This document shows, one piece after another, positions 17,266 through 25,934 of a DNA stretch of 48,706 nt. The notes beneath the pieces are model-generated. The model saw only the letters and a program-made list of their open reading frames with translations. It was not told where the DNA came from and did not search any database. The position numbers were made by a program, and so were the translations under genes. Location: contig JAAYSS010000017.1 in the NCBI GenBank assembly GCA_012518275.1, positions 1 to 48,706 on the forward strand. The letters run 5' to 3'. This stretch comes from Bacteroidales bacterium. GTDB taxonomy: Bacteria > Bacteroidota > Bacteroidia > Bacteroidales > Paludibacteraceae. How positions within the stretch are numbered: position 1 is the first letter of the stretch; every line of letters starts with the position of its first letter.

Positions 17266-18252
17266 TTATTTTATTATGAATAATCCGAACAGACTTATTC
17301 CAAATTTTTTGGCTAGTAAATAATAAAAAACCAACGAATAAAGTACTCCGATAAGCATGATGAATTTTGAGAATGTAGATGCTTTATGGAAGTCTTCTTT
17401 TTTGTTTGCTTGGTAGATTATTATTGCAAGTGAAATCAACGGTAATAACAAACCGAACAAAAGATATCGGAAGGTGAAATTACCTTCGAAATTAATGTGC
17501 TCGAGCACTACATAAAGCAATAGAATAATTGTCAATGAAATTAGTGCATAGAGAAACAGTTTGGTTTTGCTCAGTCCCCATTTTATGGGCATTGTTCGGC
17601 ATTCCATTTCGCTGTCGCCGTGAATGTCTTCCATATCTTTAATAATTTCTCGAATCCATGTCAGCAAAAAAGAAAAACTCGCAAAACCTCCAACCCAGCT
17701 GTAGATTGTACTCGGGATTGGAGTTTCTGAAAGTAAAGCTCCGTAAGCTGTTTTTTGCTGCGCAACAGCTAATATTGCCACAATAAAAATGGATAAAGAA
17801 GCTAGCAAACTTACCGTAAGATTTCCGATAAGAAATTGTCTTTTGTAGCTGGTGGAATAGAACCAAAGTAAGCCCGGTGTAACTACAAAAATAAAACCAA
17901 GAGTAAAGCTTTTAGCTAAGAAAGCTACAACTAAACCTATTATGGTTCCTGTGGCTGTCAGAATTTGATAAAAAAGCATAGCGCTTTTTGTAGAGATGGC
18001 ATCGCCGACAATTACTTTTTCAGGTTTGTTAATTCGATCGATTTTTACGTCAAAATAATCGTTGATAACATATCCTCCTGCAGTCATTAATAAGGTAGAA
18101 AGTAGTAGTAACCAAAAGAGAAAGTTGTTTTTCGGTATTTCAAATCCAAAAGTCTGAAGCAGTGGTAGCACTACGGTAAACTGCATCAACCATTGTATCA
18201 GAGCTAAAAATACAAGATTTTTCCATCGTATGATTTGAAGATAAGGAATCAT
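17266..18252 (-). CDS. UbiA-family prenyltransferase, geranylgeranylglycerol-phosphate type
   Basis: A 328-residue integral membrane enzyme with eight or nine hydrophobic helices and the two Asp-rich metal/diphosphate motifs of UbiA: NDYFDVKID at 64-72 and DMEDIHGD at 206-213. The short NDYFD form with KIDRINKPEK resembles the digeranylgeranylglyceryl phosphate synthase group annotated in many Bacteroidetes, but menaquinone- or heme-type substrates cannot be excluded. The true menA lies at 20785, so this is a second, distinct prenyltransferase. Its start overlaps the flavodoxin stop by 4 bp, implying translational coupling. Confidence 0.85.
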   Translation of the reverse strand: MIPYLQIIRWKNLVFLALIQWLMQFTVVLPLLQTFGFEIPKNNFLFWLLLLSTLLMTAGGYVINDYFDVKIDRINKPEKVIVGDAISTKSAMLFYQILTATGTIIGLVVAFLAKSFTLGFIFVVTPGLLWFYSTSYKRQFLIGNLTVSLLASLSIFIVAILAVAQQKTAYGALLSETPIPSTIYSWVGGFASFSFLLTWIREIIKDMEDIHGDSEMECRTMPIKWGLSKTKLFLYALISLTIILLLYVVLEHINFEGNFTFRYLLFGLLLPLISLAIIIYQANKKEDFHKASTFSKFIMLIGVLYSLVFYYLLAKKFGISLFGLFIIK

Positions 18253-18734
18253 GGCTTATTCATTTGTGAAATAAAATGATCAAGCACATCGTAGTGGATT
18301 TGTGATACGTTTTTATCGTTTTTGGTTACGGCTTTGATAATTGTTTTTTGGAAAAAATTCATTTTATCAAAAAGAAATTCCCCTCCGGCAAATGCGATTG
18401 CTTTTGCTTTTTGTTGTAGTTCAGGGGGATAAGCAGTATTCAATTCGTGATTCTGGCGGTCTAGGTTGGGTTCCATGCCACAAATAAAAAGTCCTAATGT
18501 TTTTGTTTTTAATTCTTCCAGATTGTGTTTGTAAAATCGCTTCATTTGTCCTAAAACTACTCCCATGTGTATAGAAGTCCCTAAAATGACCGTGTCATAA
18601 TTCGCTAGGTTGATATTCTTCTTGTCTAACGGTATTAAATCTACTTCGGTAGAAAGATTTTCTGCAATATATTTTGCTGCTTTTTCTGTGGTGCCGTACA
18701 TGGTAGCATAAATCACAGCAGTTTTTGTTTTCAT
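18249..18734 (-). CDS. Flavodoxin-domain protein (HemG-like)
   Basis: A 161-residue flavodoxin fold with the FMN phosphate loop TMYGTTEKAA at residues 11-20, a second flavin loop GTSIHMG, and CGMEPN. It resembles menaquinone-dependent protoporphyrinogen oxidase (HemG), although the family also holds other flavodoxin-like reductases. It overlaps the genes on both sides by 4 bp (ATGA), so it is coupled to the DUF5668 protein upstream and the UbiA protein downstream and may supply electrons in the same pathway; this is inference. Confidence 0.82.
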   Translation of the reverse strand: MKTKTAVIYATMYGTTEKAAKYIAENLSTEVDLIPLDKKNINLANYDTVILGTSIHMGVVLGQMKRFYKHNLEELKTKTLGLFICGMEPNLDRQNHELNTAYPPELQQKAKAIAFAGGEFLFDKMNFFQKTIIKAVTKNDKNVSQIHYDVLDHFISQMNKP

Positions 18735-19120
18735 GATTTTTGGTTGTTATTCAGTTTTTTATCTGTTGTTGGAGCTATTTCATGGGATTCTGCATTTACT
18801 TCTTTCTTCTTTTTGGTGGGAAAGAGTAAAACGGCTCCGGCGCCAATTAATAGAATAGGCCAGATAAAGTCAGAAAGTGATTTGGTCCAAATAATTATAT
18901 CTTTTAGGTATAAAAGTACGCCGATTGCAAGCGATACAATACCTATTGACTTATTTTCATGAACAATCAAGAAAATAAGTCCGAAAACGAGTGGGAGATT
19001 TCTAAAATTAAAAACTGCAGCTTCAATTTCCGGTGAGAAAACAGATAACTGTTTCAACAAGAAAATAAAACCAAAAACAAGTAGAAAAATTCCCCAGGCT
19101 ATACGGTTGTTTTCTTTCAT
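18731..19120 (-). CDS. DUF5668 / LiaF-type small membrane protein
   Basis: A 129-residue protein with about four hydrophobic helices (from RIAWGIFLLVFGFIFLL to DFIWPILLIGAGAVLLF) and a charged C-terminal tail. The pattern fits DUF5668 / the LiaI-LiaF transmembrane region, usually linked to envelope stress systems. No sensor kinase or DUF2154 domain is present. Its stop overlaps the flavodoxin start by 4 bp. Confidence 0.78.
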   Translation of the reverse strand: MKENNRIAWGIFLLVFGFIFLLKQLSVFSPEIEAAVFNFRNLPLVFGLIFLIVHENKSIGIVSLAIGVLLYLKDIIIWTKSLSDFIWPILLIGAGAVLLFPTKKKKEVNAESHEIAPTTDKKLNNNQKS

Positions 19121-19141
19121 AGTTTATTCGTTACGTATTGC

Positions 19142-19669
19142 CTATTTAAACATCTCAAGATGGATTTTAGTATAAGCTAATTTTTCCAAATCATGAGGTT
19201 TTTTCTCCTCATCTTTGTAACCGATTGAAATTATGCATAAAACAGAAAACTCATCAGGAATTTTTAATAGTTTTTTAACATATGATTCGGAGCTTACGTT
19301 TTCTTCCTTCTCTCGGTTGTAAATTTGTATCCAGCAGCTTCCAAGCCCTAGGTCCTCAGCTTGGAGTTGGATGATTGTTGCGGCTATTGAAGCATCTTCA
19401 AACCAAACGTCACTTTTGGTAGTGTCTGCCGCTACCACAATAGCCAAAGGCGCTCCTGCTAACATTCGTGAGCCGTGCTCTCGTGATTCTGAGAGTTTTT
19501 GAAGCATTTCGCTGTCTTGTACAACGACAAATTCCCAAGGATTACTTCTTTTTGATGCGGGTGACATAAGTGCGGCAGTCGTGATTTTCTGAACTATTGC
19601 TGTCGGAATTTTCTTATCCGTATATTTCCTGATGCTTCTTCTATTTCTTAATAATGTTTCAAAAGACAT
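19142..19669 (-). CDS. Nitroreductase-family FMN oxidoreductase
   Basis: A 175-residue protein with the FMN-binding N-terminus LLRNRRSIRKYTDKKIP, the SNPWEFVVVQD motif, GLGSCWIQIY and the C-terminal SIGYKDEEKKPHD. Nitroreductases use NAD(P)H to reduce nitro groups, quinones or flavins; the natural substrate here is not known. It is the second gene of the run, 40 bp after the DUF3298 lipoprotein and 21 bp before the DUF5668 gene. Confidence 0.9.
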   Translation of the reverse strand: MSFETLLRNRRSIRKYTDKKIPTAIVQKITTAALMSPASKRSNPWEFVVVQDSEMLQKLSESREHGSRMLAGAPLAIVVAADTTKSDVWFEDASIAATIIQLQAEDLGLGSCWIQIYNREKEENVSSESYVKKLLKIPDEFSVLCIISIGYKDEEKKPHDLEKLAYTKIHLEMFK

Positions 19670-19709
19670 AATTTAGTGTTGTTTGTTTTATTGTTAAATG
19701 TTTTTCTAT

Positions 19710-20537
19710 TTACTTATAGGTTTTGTAAAAATAGGCTAATGCGTTGTTCGGCTTTAGGATGGGTCTTAATCGTTCAAAAGTGAGTGCAACCTCTGTTTGT
19801 CCTGTACTGTACGGTGCAATATCGTAGGGATTATACACGTAAACCAGTCCATCCGCATTGACGTAGAAGTTGTTGTTGGGTTTAATTTGATCCTCAAAAA
19901 AGTGAAATTCGTTCAGATCAGCGATGGATTCCATTTCGGCATTATCTTCCACTATTTGTTGCTTAATAAGCTGTGTGAGAGATTTTTCATAGTTATCAAT
20001 AAAGAGATCCTTTTCCGTTAAGAGTCTCGCATTGCTTAAATCGAAGTTATAAAATAATCGACTACTGTTGCCATGCTCACCGCCCATATGGGCATAACGT
20101 TCGTAGCTGTATGAAAGAAGTCTGTCATCTAAAAACAAGGGTATAGCCTGAATCTGAATATGATTCTGCCAAACGGCACTTGGTTCATTAGCTTCAAGGA
20201 TTTTTTGAATAAACGGTTCGGTACTTCTTCTGTATTCGCGAGCTAACACTTTCGCGTACGTTGGGAGGATGCTGTCTAAGGGTATAGAATTGTATATTTC
20301 TCCAAAAATTTTAGCAATAATCTGTTTTTGTACGTTTGTAAGGATGTCTTTATCTCTGAATTTTACCGGAATTTCTATTTCTGCTTCAAAGGCTAATGCC
20401 CCTTGTGCCGTATCGGTAGTAAGGGGATAGATTTCTTTAAAACTATAAACTTTCATTTCCATTTCCTGTGGCATACAAGAAAGGAGCGAAAAGCTAAGTA
20501 TAGCTGTAGAAACCAAGAAAAAGAAATTTTTTTTCAT
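19710..20537 (-). CDS. DUF4163/DUF3298 (RsiV-like) lipoprotein
   Basis: A 275-residue lipoprotein with a signal peptide ending SLLSC (Cys21). The mature part matches the DUF4163 plus DUF3298 arrangement known from anti-sigma factor RsiV: AHMGGEHGNSSRLFYNFDL, then a LTEKDLF segment and a FYVNADGLVYVYNPYDIAPYS-like motif. No transmembrane anti-sigma domain is present, so it is an envelope protein of unknown role, possibly binding lysozyme or glycan as RsiV does. It leads the seven-gene run and has its own promoter box. Confidence 0.85.
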   Translation of the reverse strand: MKKNFFFLVSTAILSFSLLSCMPQEMEMKVYSFKEIYPLTTDTAQGALAFEAEIEIPVKFRDKDILTNVQKQIIAKIFGEIYNSIPLDSILPTYAKVLAREYRRSTEPFIQKILEANEPSAVWQNHIQIQAIPLFLDDRLLSYSYERYAHMGGEHGNSSRLFYNFDLSNARLLTEKDLFIDNYEKSLTQLIKQQIVEDNAEMESIADLNEFHFFEDQIKPNNNFYVNADGLVYVYNPYDIAPYSTGQTEVALTFERLRPILKPNNALAYFYKTYK

Positions 20538-20567
20538 CGTAAAGGCAAATGCGTTAAAATCTGTTGC

Positions 20568-20575
20568 AAAGGTAC
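20568..20575 (-). promoter_or_regulatory. Probable promoter -7 box for the DUF3298-to-ComB run
   Basis: The minus strand reads TACCTTTG (TAnnTTTG) 31 bp before the DUF3298 start. The divergent menA box lies about 180 bp away on the other strand. Confidence 0.55.
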
Positions 20576-20756
20576 AATAAAAAAATGACTTACACTTAAA
20601 AAATGTACTCTAAAAGTATGAAATATTCGGACTTAAGATGTTTAAGAAAAAATTATAAGAACTTGATATTATAGGATTTAAGGTCTACGTACTTGAACGT
20701 AGTTGTTGGGAGTGTCGATAGAATTTTACTCACTTCGTGGAATCAGACATTTTTCG

Positions 20757-20764
20757 TAATTTTG
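20757..20764 (+). promoter_or_regulatory. Probable menA promoter -7 box
   Basis: TAATTTTG (TAnnTTTG) ends 20 bp before the ATG at 20785. Transcription would begin after the upstream in-frame ATG at 20737, which argues that 20785 is the true start. Confidence 0.6.
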
Positions 20765-20784
20765 CACTTAATTACAATATTGAA

Positions 20785-21696
20785 ATGGCAAATAAAACGA
20801 AATATTATATCGAAAGTATGCGTCTTCGCACATTGCCGCTTGCGGTGGCAGGGGTTGTGATGGGTGGTTTGTTGGCAGGTGCATACGGATACTGGAATAC
20901 CGTAATTTTTGTATGGGCAATGCTAACGGCGCTATCGCTTCAGATTCTCTCCAATATAGCTAACGAGCTGGGGGACTTGCAGAAAGGTACTGATAATGAA
21001 AATCGCTTAGGTCCTATCCGTAGTGTGCAGAGTGGAAAACTGACCGAAAGTGATTTGAAGCAAATGCTTGTCGGATTTGTGTTGTTGTCGATGCTGTTTG
21101 GAACATTTTTGGTTTATACTTCTTTTGGTACGTTGTTTTCGGGACTTAGTTTGGTTATGCTCGGACTTGGTGCACTTGCCATTGTGGCGGCGATTAAATA
21201 TACGTTCGGTGAAAAAGCTTACGGATATGTGGGGTTAGGTGATTTTTTTGTGTTTTTGTTTTTTGGATTGGTAAGCGTGATGGGTGTATTTTTTCTAATG
21301 ACAAAATCGCTTCCTTATTTAATGATATTGCCTGCATCGGCAATTGGTCTTCTGTCCACCGCAATGCTCAACCTGAATAATATGCGAGACATAGAAAACG
21401 ATTCAATATTTGAGAAAAAAACCATAGCCGTTCGTATGGGATTGCGTTCTACGAAGATTTACCATTTGGTACTCATTGTGTTAGCCTTTATTTTAATGAC
21501 GTTGTATGCGATTATGCAAAAAGTAAATTTGATTGGATATCTTTTTCTGCTCCCGCTTCCTATTTTTAGTTGGCACTTGATTTATGTGTTGAAAAATAAC
21601 GGAAAAAATTTGGACAAACACATGAAAGTAATTGCATTGAGTACTGTACTTTTTTCAATATTAGGGGGCATAGGATTGCTACTTAGTGAGATGTGA
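20785..21696 (+). CDS. menA: 1,4-dihydroxy-2-naphthoate polyprenyltransferase MenA
   Basis: Membrane UbiA-family enzyme that prenylates 1,4-dihydroxy-2-naphthoate to demethylmenaquinone. The metal-binding motif is ANELGDLQKGTDNENRLGP and the second is NLNNMRDIENDSIFEKKT, both characteristic of MenA, with eight or nine hydrophobic helices. I take the ATG at 20785 (303 residues, MANKTKYYIESMRLRTLPLA) because the frame upstream overlaps the promoter box and adds a hydrophilic stretch that the family lacks. A GSCFA gene follows 74 bp downstream. Confidence 0.93.
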   Translation: MANKTKYYIESMRLRTLPLAVAGVVMGGLLAGAYGYWNTVIFVWAMLTALSLQILSNIANELGDLQKGTDNENRLGPIRSVQSGKLTESDLKQMLVGFVLLSMLFGTFLVYTSFGTLFSGLSLVMLGLGALAIVAAIKYTFGEKAYGYVGLGDFFVFLFFGLVSVMGVFFLMTKSLPYLMILPASAIGLLSTAMLNLNNMRDIENDSIFEKKTIAVRMGLRSTKIYHLVLIVLAFILMTLYAIMQKVNLIGYLFLLPLPIFSWHLIYVLKNNGKNLDKHMKVIALSTVLFSILGGIGLLLSEM

Positions 21697-21770
21697 AATT
21701 TTGGCAGCCGGATGCTTTTGTAAGAAACGGCATGCGTAACACAACACAATTTTTTAATCATTCTTGAACC

Positions 21771-22721
21771 ATGTTTTTGACTCAAGTAAAAATACCAAAC
21801 TCTTCTTTTTTAATCAGTTACGAAGATCGTATACTCTCGCTCGGGTCTTGTTTTGCAGAAAATATAGGAACAAAACTGCAACAGGCTTATTTCCTTTCTT
21901 TTATCAATCCGTTCGGTGTGTTATACAATCCTTTGTCAGTCGGGCAGGGAATACGTTATTTGTTAAGTGAAAAAGAATTTACAAAAGATAATCTCTTTCA
22001 ACACGGTTCCCTTTGGAGTAGTTTTTCGCACAGCAGCACATTTTCGGCAACAACTGCAGCTGAGACCTTGCAAAAAATAAATAGTCGCTTGTTGGCTTCA
22101 CGCAATTTTTTGTCTGAAGCAGATGTGGTCTTAATTACGCTTGGTACGGCATGGGTATTTGAAAATGTTGAAACTGGGAGTATTGTAGCCAATTGCCACA
22201 AGCTTCCCGCAAGTTGTTTCAAACGTCGTAGGTTAAGTGTGGATGAAATTGTGGTAGAACTGTCAGAAATTATTGTCTTGCTTCGCGAAAAAAATAAGGA
22301 TTTGAAGTTTGCTTTCACCGTCAGCCCCATGCGTCACTGGAAAGATGGAGCACATGAAAATACCGTTAGCAAGAGTACGCTTCATTTGGCGGTGGATAGG
22401 GTTAAAAAGAGCTTTGAAAACGTGGAATATTTCCCGGCTTTTGAAATCATGATGGATGAGCTGCGTGATTATCGATTTTATGCTACAGATATGCTTCATC
22501 CTTCTGAGCAAGCTGTGGACTACATTTGGCACCGATTTTCTGAAACCTATTTTGCGGATGAAACGTGCCAACTGAAAAGAGAGTTGGAACAACTACGAGC
22601 TGATTTAAATCATCGTCCGTTACACCCGGAAACGCAGGAGTATCAACTGTTTATAGAATCGGTAGAAAAGAAAAAAAACGGATTGATTGAGCAATATCCG
22701 TTTTTAAAAGTTAGGTTGTAA
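21771..22721 (+). CDS. GSCFA-domain protein
   Basis: A 316-residue protein with the name-giving motif GSCFAENIG near residue 24, GTAWVFE in the middle, VSPMRHWKDGAHENTVSK and ATDMLHPSEQAVDYIW toward the end. These blocks match the SGNH-hydrolase type GSCFA family (serine or asparagine in the first motif, the late H of DMLHPS), so an esterase or acyl-transfer activity is plausible. Substrate is unknown. Its TAA is directly abutted by the stop of the convergent threonine aldolase gene. Confidence 0.9.
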   Translation: MFLTQVKIPNSSFLISYEDRILSLGSCFAENIGTKLQQAYFLSFINPFGVLYNPLSVGQGIRYLLSEKEFTKDNLFQHGSLWSSFSHSSTFSATTAAETLQKINSRLLASRNFLSEADVVLITLGTAWVFENVETGSIVANCHKLPASCFKRRRLSVDEIVVELSEIIVLLREKNKDLKFAFTVSPMRHWKDGAHENTVSKSTLHLAVDRVKKSFENVEYFPAFEIMMDELRDYRFYATDMLHPSEQAVDYIWHRFSETYFADETCQLKRELEQLRADLNHRPLHPETQEYQLFIESVEKKKNGLIEQYPFLKVRL

Positions 22722-23753
22722 TTAAAAGTCAGTTTTTGCAATCAATTCCTTTATTTTTTCCACAAATTCCATCACGTCCTCCTTGGTGGTGTCAAATGAG
22801 CACATCCAACGAACTTCTCCCGTTTCAACATTCCAATCGTAAAAACGGTATGCTTTACGAAGTGGCTCCACGACTTCTTTTGGAAGAATTACAAACAGTG
22901 CGTTTGCTTCCACTTTTTGAGTAATGGTAACACCCTCTATTTTTGAAATCTCGGCAGCCAGCAGTTGAGCCATTTGGTTGGAATGGAGTGCCATCTCTTT
23001 CCATAGTTCATTGGTAAACAGAGCTTTGAACTGTGCTGCAATAAATCGGTTTTTCGAGTAAAGTTGTGCCGTTTGCTTGTGATAGTAAGGAGCATGCTTG
23101 CGCAGCTTTTTATTGAAAATCAGTATGGCTTCTCCCATCATTATGCCATTTTTTGTACCGCCAAAGGTCATGATGTCCACTTCGCAATCCACGGTAGCCT
23201 CTTTCAATGTACATCCCAACGTAGCTACTGCATTTGAAATTCTTGCACCGTCCACATGCAGAAACATGTCGTATTTATGAGCAAAATCAGCCAAAGCTCT
23301 CATCTCCTCTAAACTATAAACAGTGCCAAGCTCGGTACTTTGGCTTACAGAGATTACTTTTGGTTGTACGTGGTGTACATCACCGATGAAGGAGAGCTGA
23401 TGTTCAACAAGAGCCGGTGTCAGCTTCCCGTCGGGTGTAGGTAGCGGTACTAACGTACATCCGATGTGCTGAGTAGGTCCTCCGCACTCATCCACATGAA
23501 TGTGAGCTGTATCTGCGCAAATAACTGATTGAAAAGGCAGTACGGCACATTTCAAGCTCACAATATTGGCACCCGTTCCGTTAAAAGCGTAGAGTACGTC
23601 CACGTCACCGAATTGCTGCTTGAAAATTTTATCCATTTCAGCCGTTATTTCATCGTCACCATAGGAGATTTCATGAGCGTAATTCGCACGGATGATTGCA
23701 TCCATTACTTCGGGATGCACACCGGAGTAGTTGTCACTTGCAAATGTTTTCAT
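22722..23753 (-). CDS. ltaE: Low-specificity L-threonine aldolase
   Basis: PLP enzyme that cleaves L-threonine or allo-threonine to glycine and acetaldehyde. The 343 residues contain the PLP-phosphate-binding region AFNGTGANI, the HVDGARISNA motif (D168, R171) and the Schiff-base lysine K201 in FGGTKNGIMMGEA. The N-terminus FASDNYSGVHPEV is typical of the family. The stop codon abuts that of the GSCFA gene with no gap, and an upstream terminator isolates the gene from the PUR-domain gene. Confidence 0.94.
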   Translation of the reverse strand: MKTFASDNYSGVHPEVMDAIIRANYAHEISYGDDEITAEMDKIFKQQFGDVDVLYAFNGTGANIVSLKCAVLPFQSVICADTAHIHVDECGGPTQHIGCTLVPLPTPDGKLTPALVEHQLSFIGDVHHVQPKVISVSQSTELGTVYSLEEMRALADFAHKYDMFLHVDGARISNAVATLGCTLKEATVDCEVDIMTFGGTKNGIMMGEAILIFNKKLRKHAPYYHKQTAQLYSKNRFIAAQFKALFTNELWKEMALHSNQMAQLLAAEISKIEGVTITQKVEANALFVILPKEVVEPLRKAYRFYDWNVETGEVRWMCSFDTTKEDVMEFVEKIKELIAKTDF

Positions 23754-23774
23754 AAATGCAGGATATTTTCATAA

Positions 23775-23806
23775 AAAAACGTCCATAGATTTCCACGGAC
23801 GTTTTT
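23775..23806 (-). terminator. Terminator of the PUR-domain gene
   Basis: A perfect 10-bp stem AAAAACGTCC (23775-23784) with GGACGTTTTT (23797-23806) and 12-nt loop lies between the PUR-domain gene and ltaE. On the minus strand the stem ends in a T run. Confidence 0.85.
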
Positions 23807-23825
23807 ACGTTGTAAATTCGTTGAA

Positions 23826-24269
23826 TTAAAATTTAAACTTATCGAAGAAACTTCGTTTGGGTTCAGTCGTCTCCTCATTTTCTTCAACCGTTTCCTCTTG
23901 TGTCTCATCTTGTGTTTCATCGACTTCTTCATCTTTATTCGAATCTGCAGGGGGCACGTATTGCGCTCTTGGGGTAGGTACTCCCTGTTCTCGGGTAATA
24001 AATCCGATTACATCATTCATCCCATCCATAAAACTTTCAAAATCTTCTTTGTATAAGAAAATTTTATATTTTTCATACGTCACCTGTACATTATCGTCAT
24101 ATCCGGTAACTTTCCTTTTACTTTCTGTGATAGCCAGATACAAATCACCGTTGCGGCTTTTCTTTACATCTAAATAATAGATTCTCCTTCCGGCTCTAAT
24201 CGCTCTTGAATAAATAATTTCATTGTCTCTTGTTTTGTCAAACTCATTTTTTGTTTTTTCACCTTCCAT
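23826..24269 (-). CDS. PUR-alpha-like (DUF3276) nucleic-acid-binding protein
   Basis: A 147-residue protein with one PUR repeat: IIYSRAIRAGRRIYYLDVKK, YLAITESKRK, and YEKYKIFLYKEDFESFMDGM. This is DUF3276, the Bacteroidetes and spirochaete relative of PUR-alpha, which binds single-stranded DNA and RNA (BpuR of Borrelia is a characterised relative). A very acidic tail (about residues 105-135) ends in SFFDKFKF. I take the ATG at 24269 rather than one 30 bp upstream because homologues begin close to this ME-x-EK. Confidence 0.9.
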   Translation of the reverse strand: MEGEKTKNEFDKTRDNEIIYSRAIRAGRRIYYLDVKKSRNGDLYLAITESKRKVTGYDDNVQVTYEKYKIFLYKEDFESFMDGMNDVIGFITREQGVPTPRAQYVPPADSNKDEEVDETQDETQEETVEENEETTEPKRSFFDKFKF

Positions 24270-24589
24270 AAATTCACGTCTTTGTTTATTCAGCTTCAAC
24301 TCGCGTTTACATCAGTTTGTAAATAGTGTTGTTAATGGCTGTTAGTTAATAAATTTTATAAATAACAAAATAACCTGTACTACCCTTGTAGTAAATTAAA
24401 CGTCAAATTTCCGAATAATTTTTCTATTATTCAAATCTATTGGAGCTTTTATTGTATTTTTTTGAAAAAATAAGGTAAATATGACTTTTATTATTGAATT
24501 TGTTCAATTCAAAACAAAAAACACTGGTATGAAACAAAAAAATTTTTACCTTTGCACATGAAATAAGATTAGAGAATCGAAAGATACTT
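24270..24589. other. 320-bp divergent intergenic region (PUR-domain gene / nusB)
   Basis: AT-rich region between divergent genes. I see a nusB-side promoter box at 24547-24554 but no gene or RNA I can support. The minus-strand promoter of the PUR-domain gene must also lie here, but no clean TAnnTTTG match stood out. Confidence 0.6.
24547..24554 (+). promoter_or_regulatory. Probable nusB promoter -7 box
   Basis: TACCTTTG (TAnnTTTG) lies 35 bp before the nusB start. The typical GCAC follows it. Confidence 0.6.
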
Positions 24590-25525
24590 ATGATTAATAG
24601 AATTTTGCTTCGTATAAAAGTATTACAGATACTTTACGCACATTACAAGGGGTGTGGAAATTCGATATCATTGGCTGAAAAAGAATTATTTTACAGCATT
24701 GAGAAGGCTTATGAATTGTATTTTCATATGATGCAACTGGCTGTGGAAGTTACACATTATGCTGCCAAAAAAATAGATGCTCGAAAAAACAAACTGCGCC
24801 CTACCGAAGAAGATTTAAATCCTAATACACGCTTTATAGATAATAGTTTCGTCAAGCAGATTTCAAAGAATCGTTTTTTGAATGATTTTTTGAAAGAACG
24901 TAAAATTAGTTGGGCTAATGAGCAGGACACTGTGAAAATGGTGTATGATTTGGTGGTAGAGTCTGAGTATTACGCGGAATATATGTCTGCTGAGAGTGCT
25001 GATTATGCAAGGGATAAGGATATCTGGCGCAAGATATATAATAAAATTATTCTTCGTTGCGAAAATTTTTATGACTCCATTGAAGATCAAAGTATTTACT
25101 GGGCTGACGACCTTGGAATAGTAGTTAGTTTTGTGATTAAAACAATCAAACGTTTCAAGCTTGAGAATGGGGCGGAGCAAGAGCTGCTACCCATGTTTAA
25201 AAGTGATGAAGACAAGGAATTCGCCAGCGAATTAATTCAAAACACACTCAAAAACGAAGAAGAATATCGGCAACTTATCGATAAGCATACCCGAAATTGG
25301 GATTTGGACCGAATTGCCTTTATGGATATTCTAATCATGCAGACTGCGTTAGCTGAAATCATGTCATTTCCTACGATTCCGATTAACGTAACACTGAACG
25401 AATACATTGAAATATCGAAATCTTACAGTACCGAAAAAAGTGCTACATTTATCAACGGTGTGCTTGATAATGCAGTGAAAGAACTCAAAGCAGCGAATAA
25501 ATTGATTAAAGTAGTAAGGGTGTAG
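24590..25525 (+). CDS. nusB: Transcription antitermination factor NusB, long Bacteroidetes form
   Basis: NusB binds boxA RNA with S10 and supports rRNA transcription. The conserved NusB helical domain is in the C-terminal half: WDLDRIAFMDILIMQTALAE, PINVTLNEYIEISKSYSTEKSATFINGVLD. The protein is 311 residues instead of about 140, because Bacteroidetes NusB carries a long N-terminal helical extension (MINRILLRIKVLQILYAHY). It starts an operon with yajC, ybbR and a DUF4293 gene. Confidence 0.93.
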   Translation: MINRILLRIKVLQILYAHYKGCGNSISLAEKELFYSIEKAYELYFHMMQLAVEVTHYAAKKIDARKNKLRPTEEDLNPNTRFIDNSFVKQISKNRFLNDFLKERKISWANEQDTVKMVYDLVVESEYYAEYMSAESADYARDKDIWRKIYNKIILRCENFYDSIEDQSIYWADDLGIVVSFVIKTIKRFKLENGAEQELLPMFKSDEDKEFASELIQNTLKNEEEYRQLIDKHTRNWDLDRIAFMDILIMQTALAEIMSFPTIPINVTLNEYIEISKSYSTEKSATFINGVLDNAVKELKAANKLIKVVRV

Positions 25526-25595
25526 TTTATCTGATTTCGTGTTTTGCGTTTCGAAATTAATACTTTCTGACTTTCAAACTTTTAACTTCAAAAAT

Positions 25596-25913
25596 ATGAA
25601 TTTATTAAACATTCTTTTACAGACAGCTGCCCCAAAAGGAGCCGGTTACACAGGCATCATAATGATGTTGCTTATCTTCGTTGTTTTCTATTTGTTTATG
25701 ATTCGTCCGCAGACGAAGAAACAAAAGGAGATTAGGGCACAACGCGAAGCTATGCAACGGGGTGACAAAGTAGTAACATCCGGTGGAATTTACGGTAAAA
25801 TCCGTGATATTAAAGAAACAACTTTTACAATTGAAATAGCAGATAATGTGCGAATTACAGTAGATAAAAACTCTGTTTTTGCCACAGCACAAGATATTAA
25901 CGAAATAAAATAA
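25596..25913 (+). CDS. yajC: Preprotein translocase subunit YajC
   Basis: A small inner-membrane protein of the SecDF-YajC complex. One N-terminal transmembrane helix (about residues 20-37, IIMMLLIFVVFYLFMIRPQ) carries the hallmark MIRPQTKKQKE. A small cytosolic domain follows (GDKVVTSGGIYGKI). The ATG at 25596 gives the usual 105 residues; the in-frame ATG 57 bp upstream adds an untypical N-terminus. Confidence 0.95.
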   Translation: MNLLNILLQTAAPKGAGYTGIIMMLLIFVVFYLFMIRPQTKKQKEIRAQREAMQRGDKVVTSGGIYGKIRDIKETTFTIEIADNVRITVDKNSVFATAQDINEIK

Positions 25914-25934
25914 CTTCTCTCTTGCAGGCTTAAA

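Noticed and set aside
20737-20784. Upstream start for menA
   Set aside because: A promoter -7 box overlaps this stretch, so transcription would begin after it, and the added residues do not match MenA.
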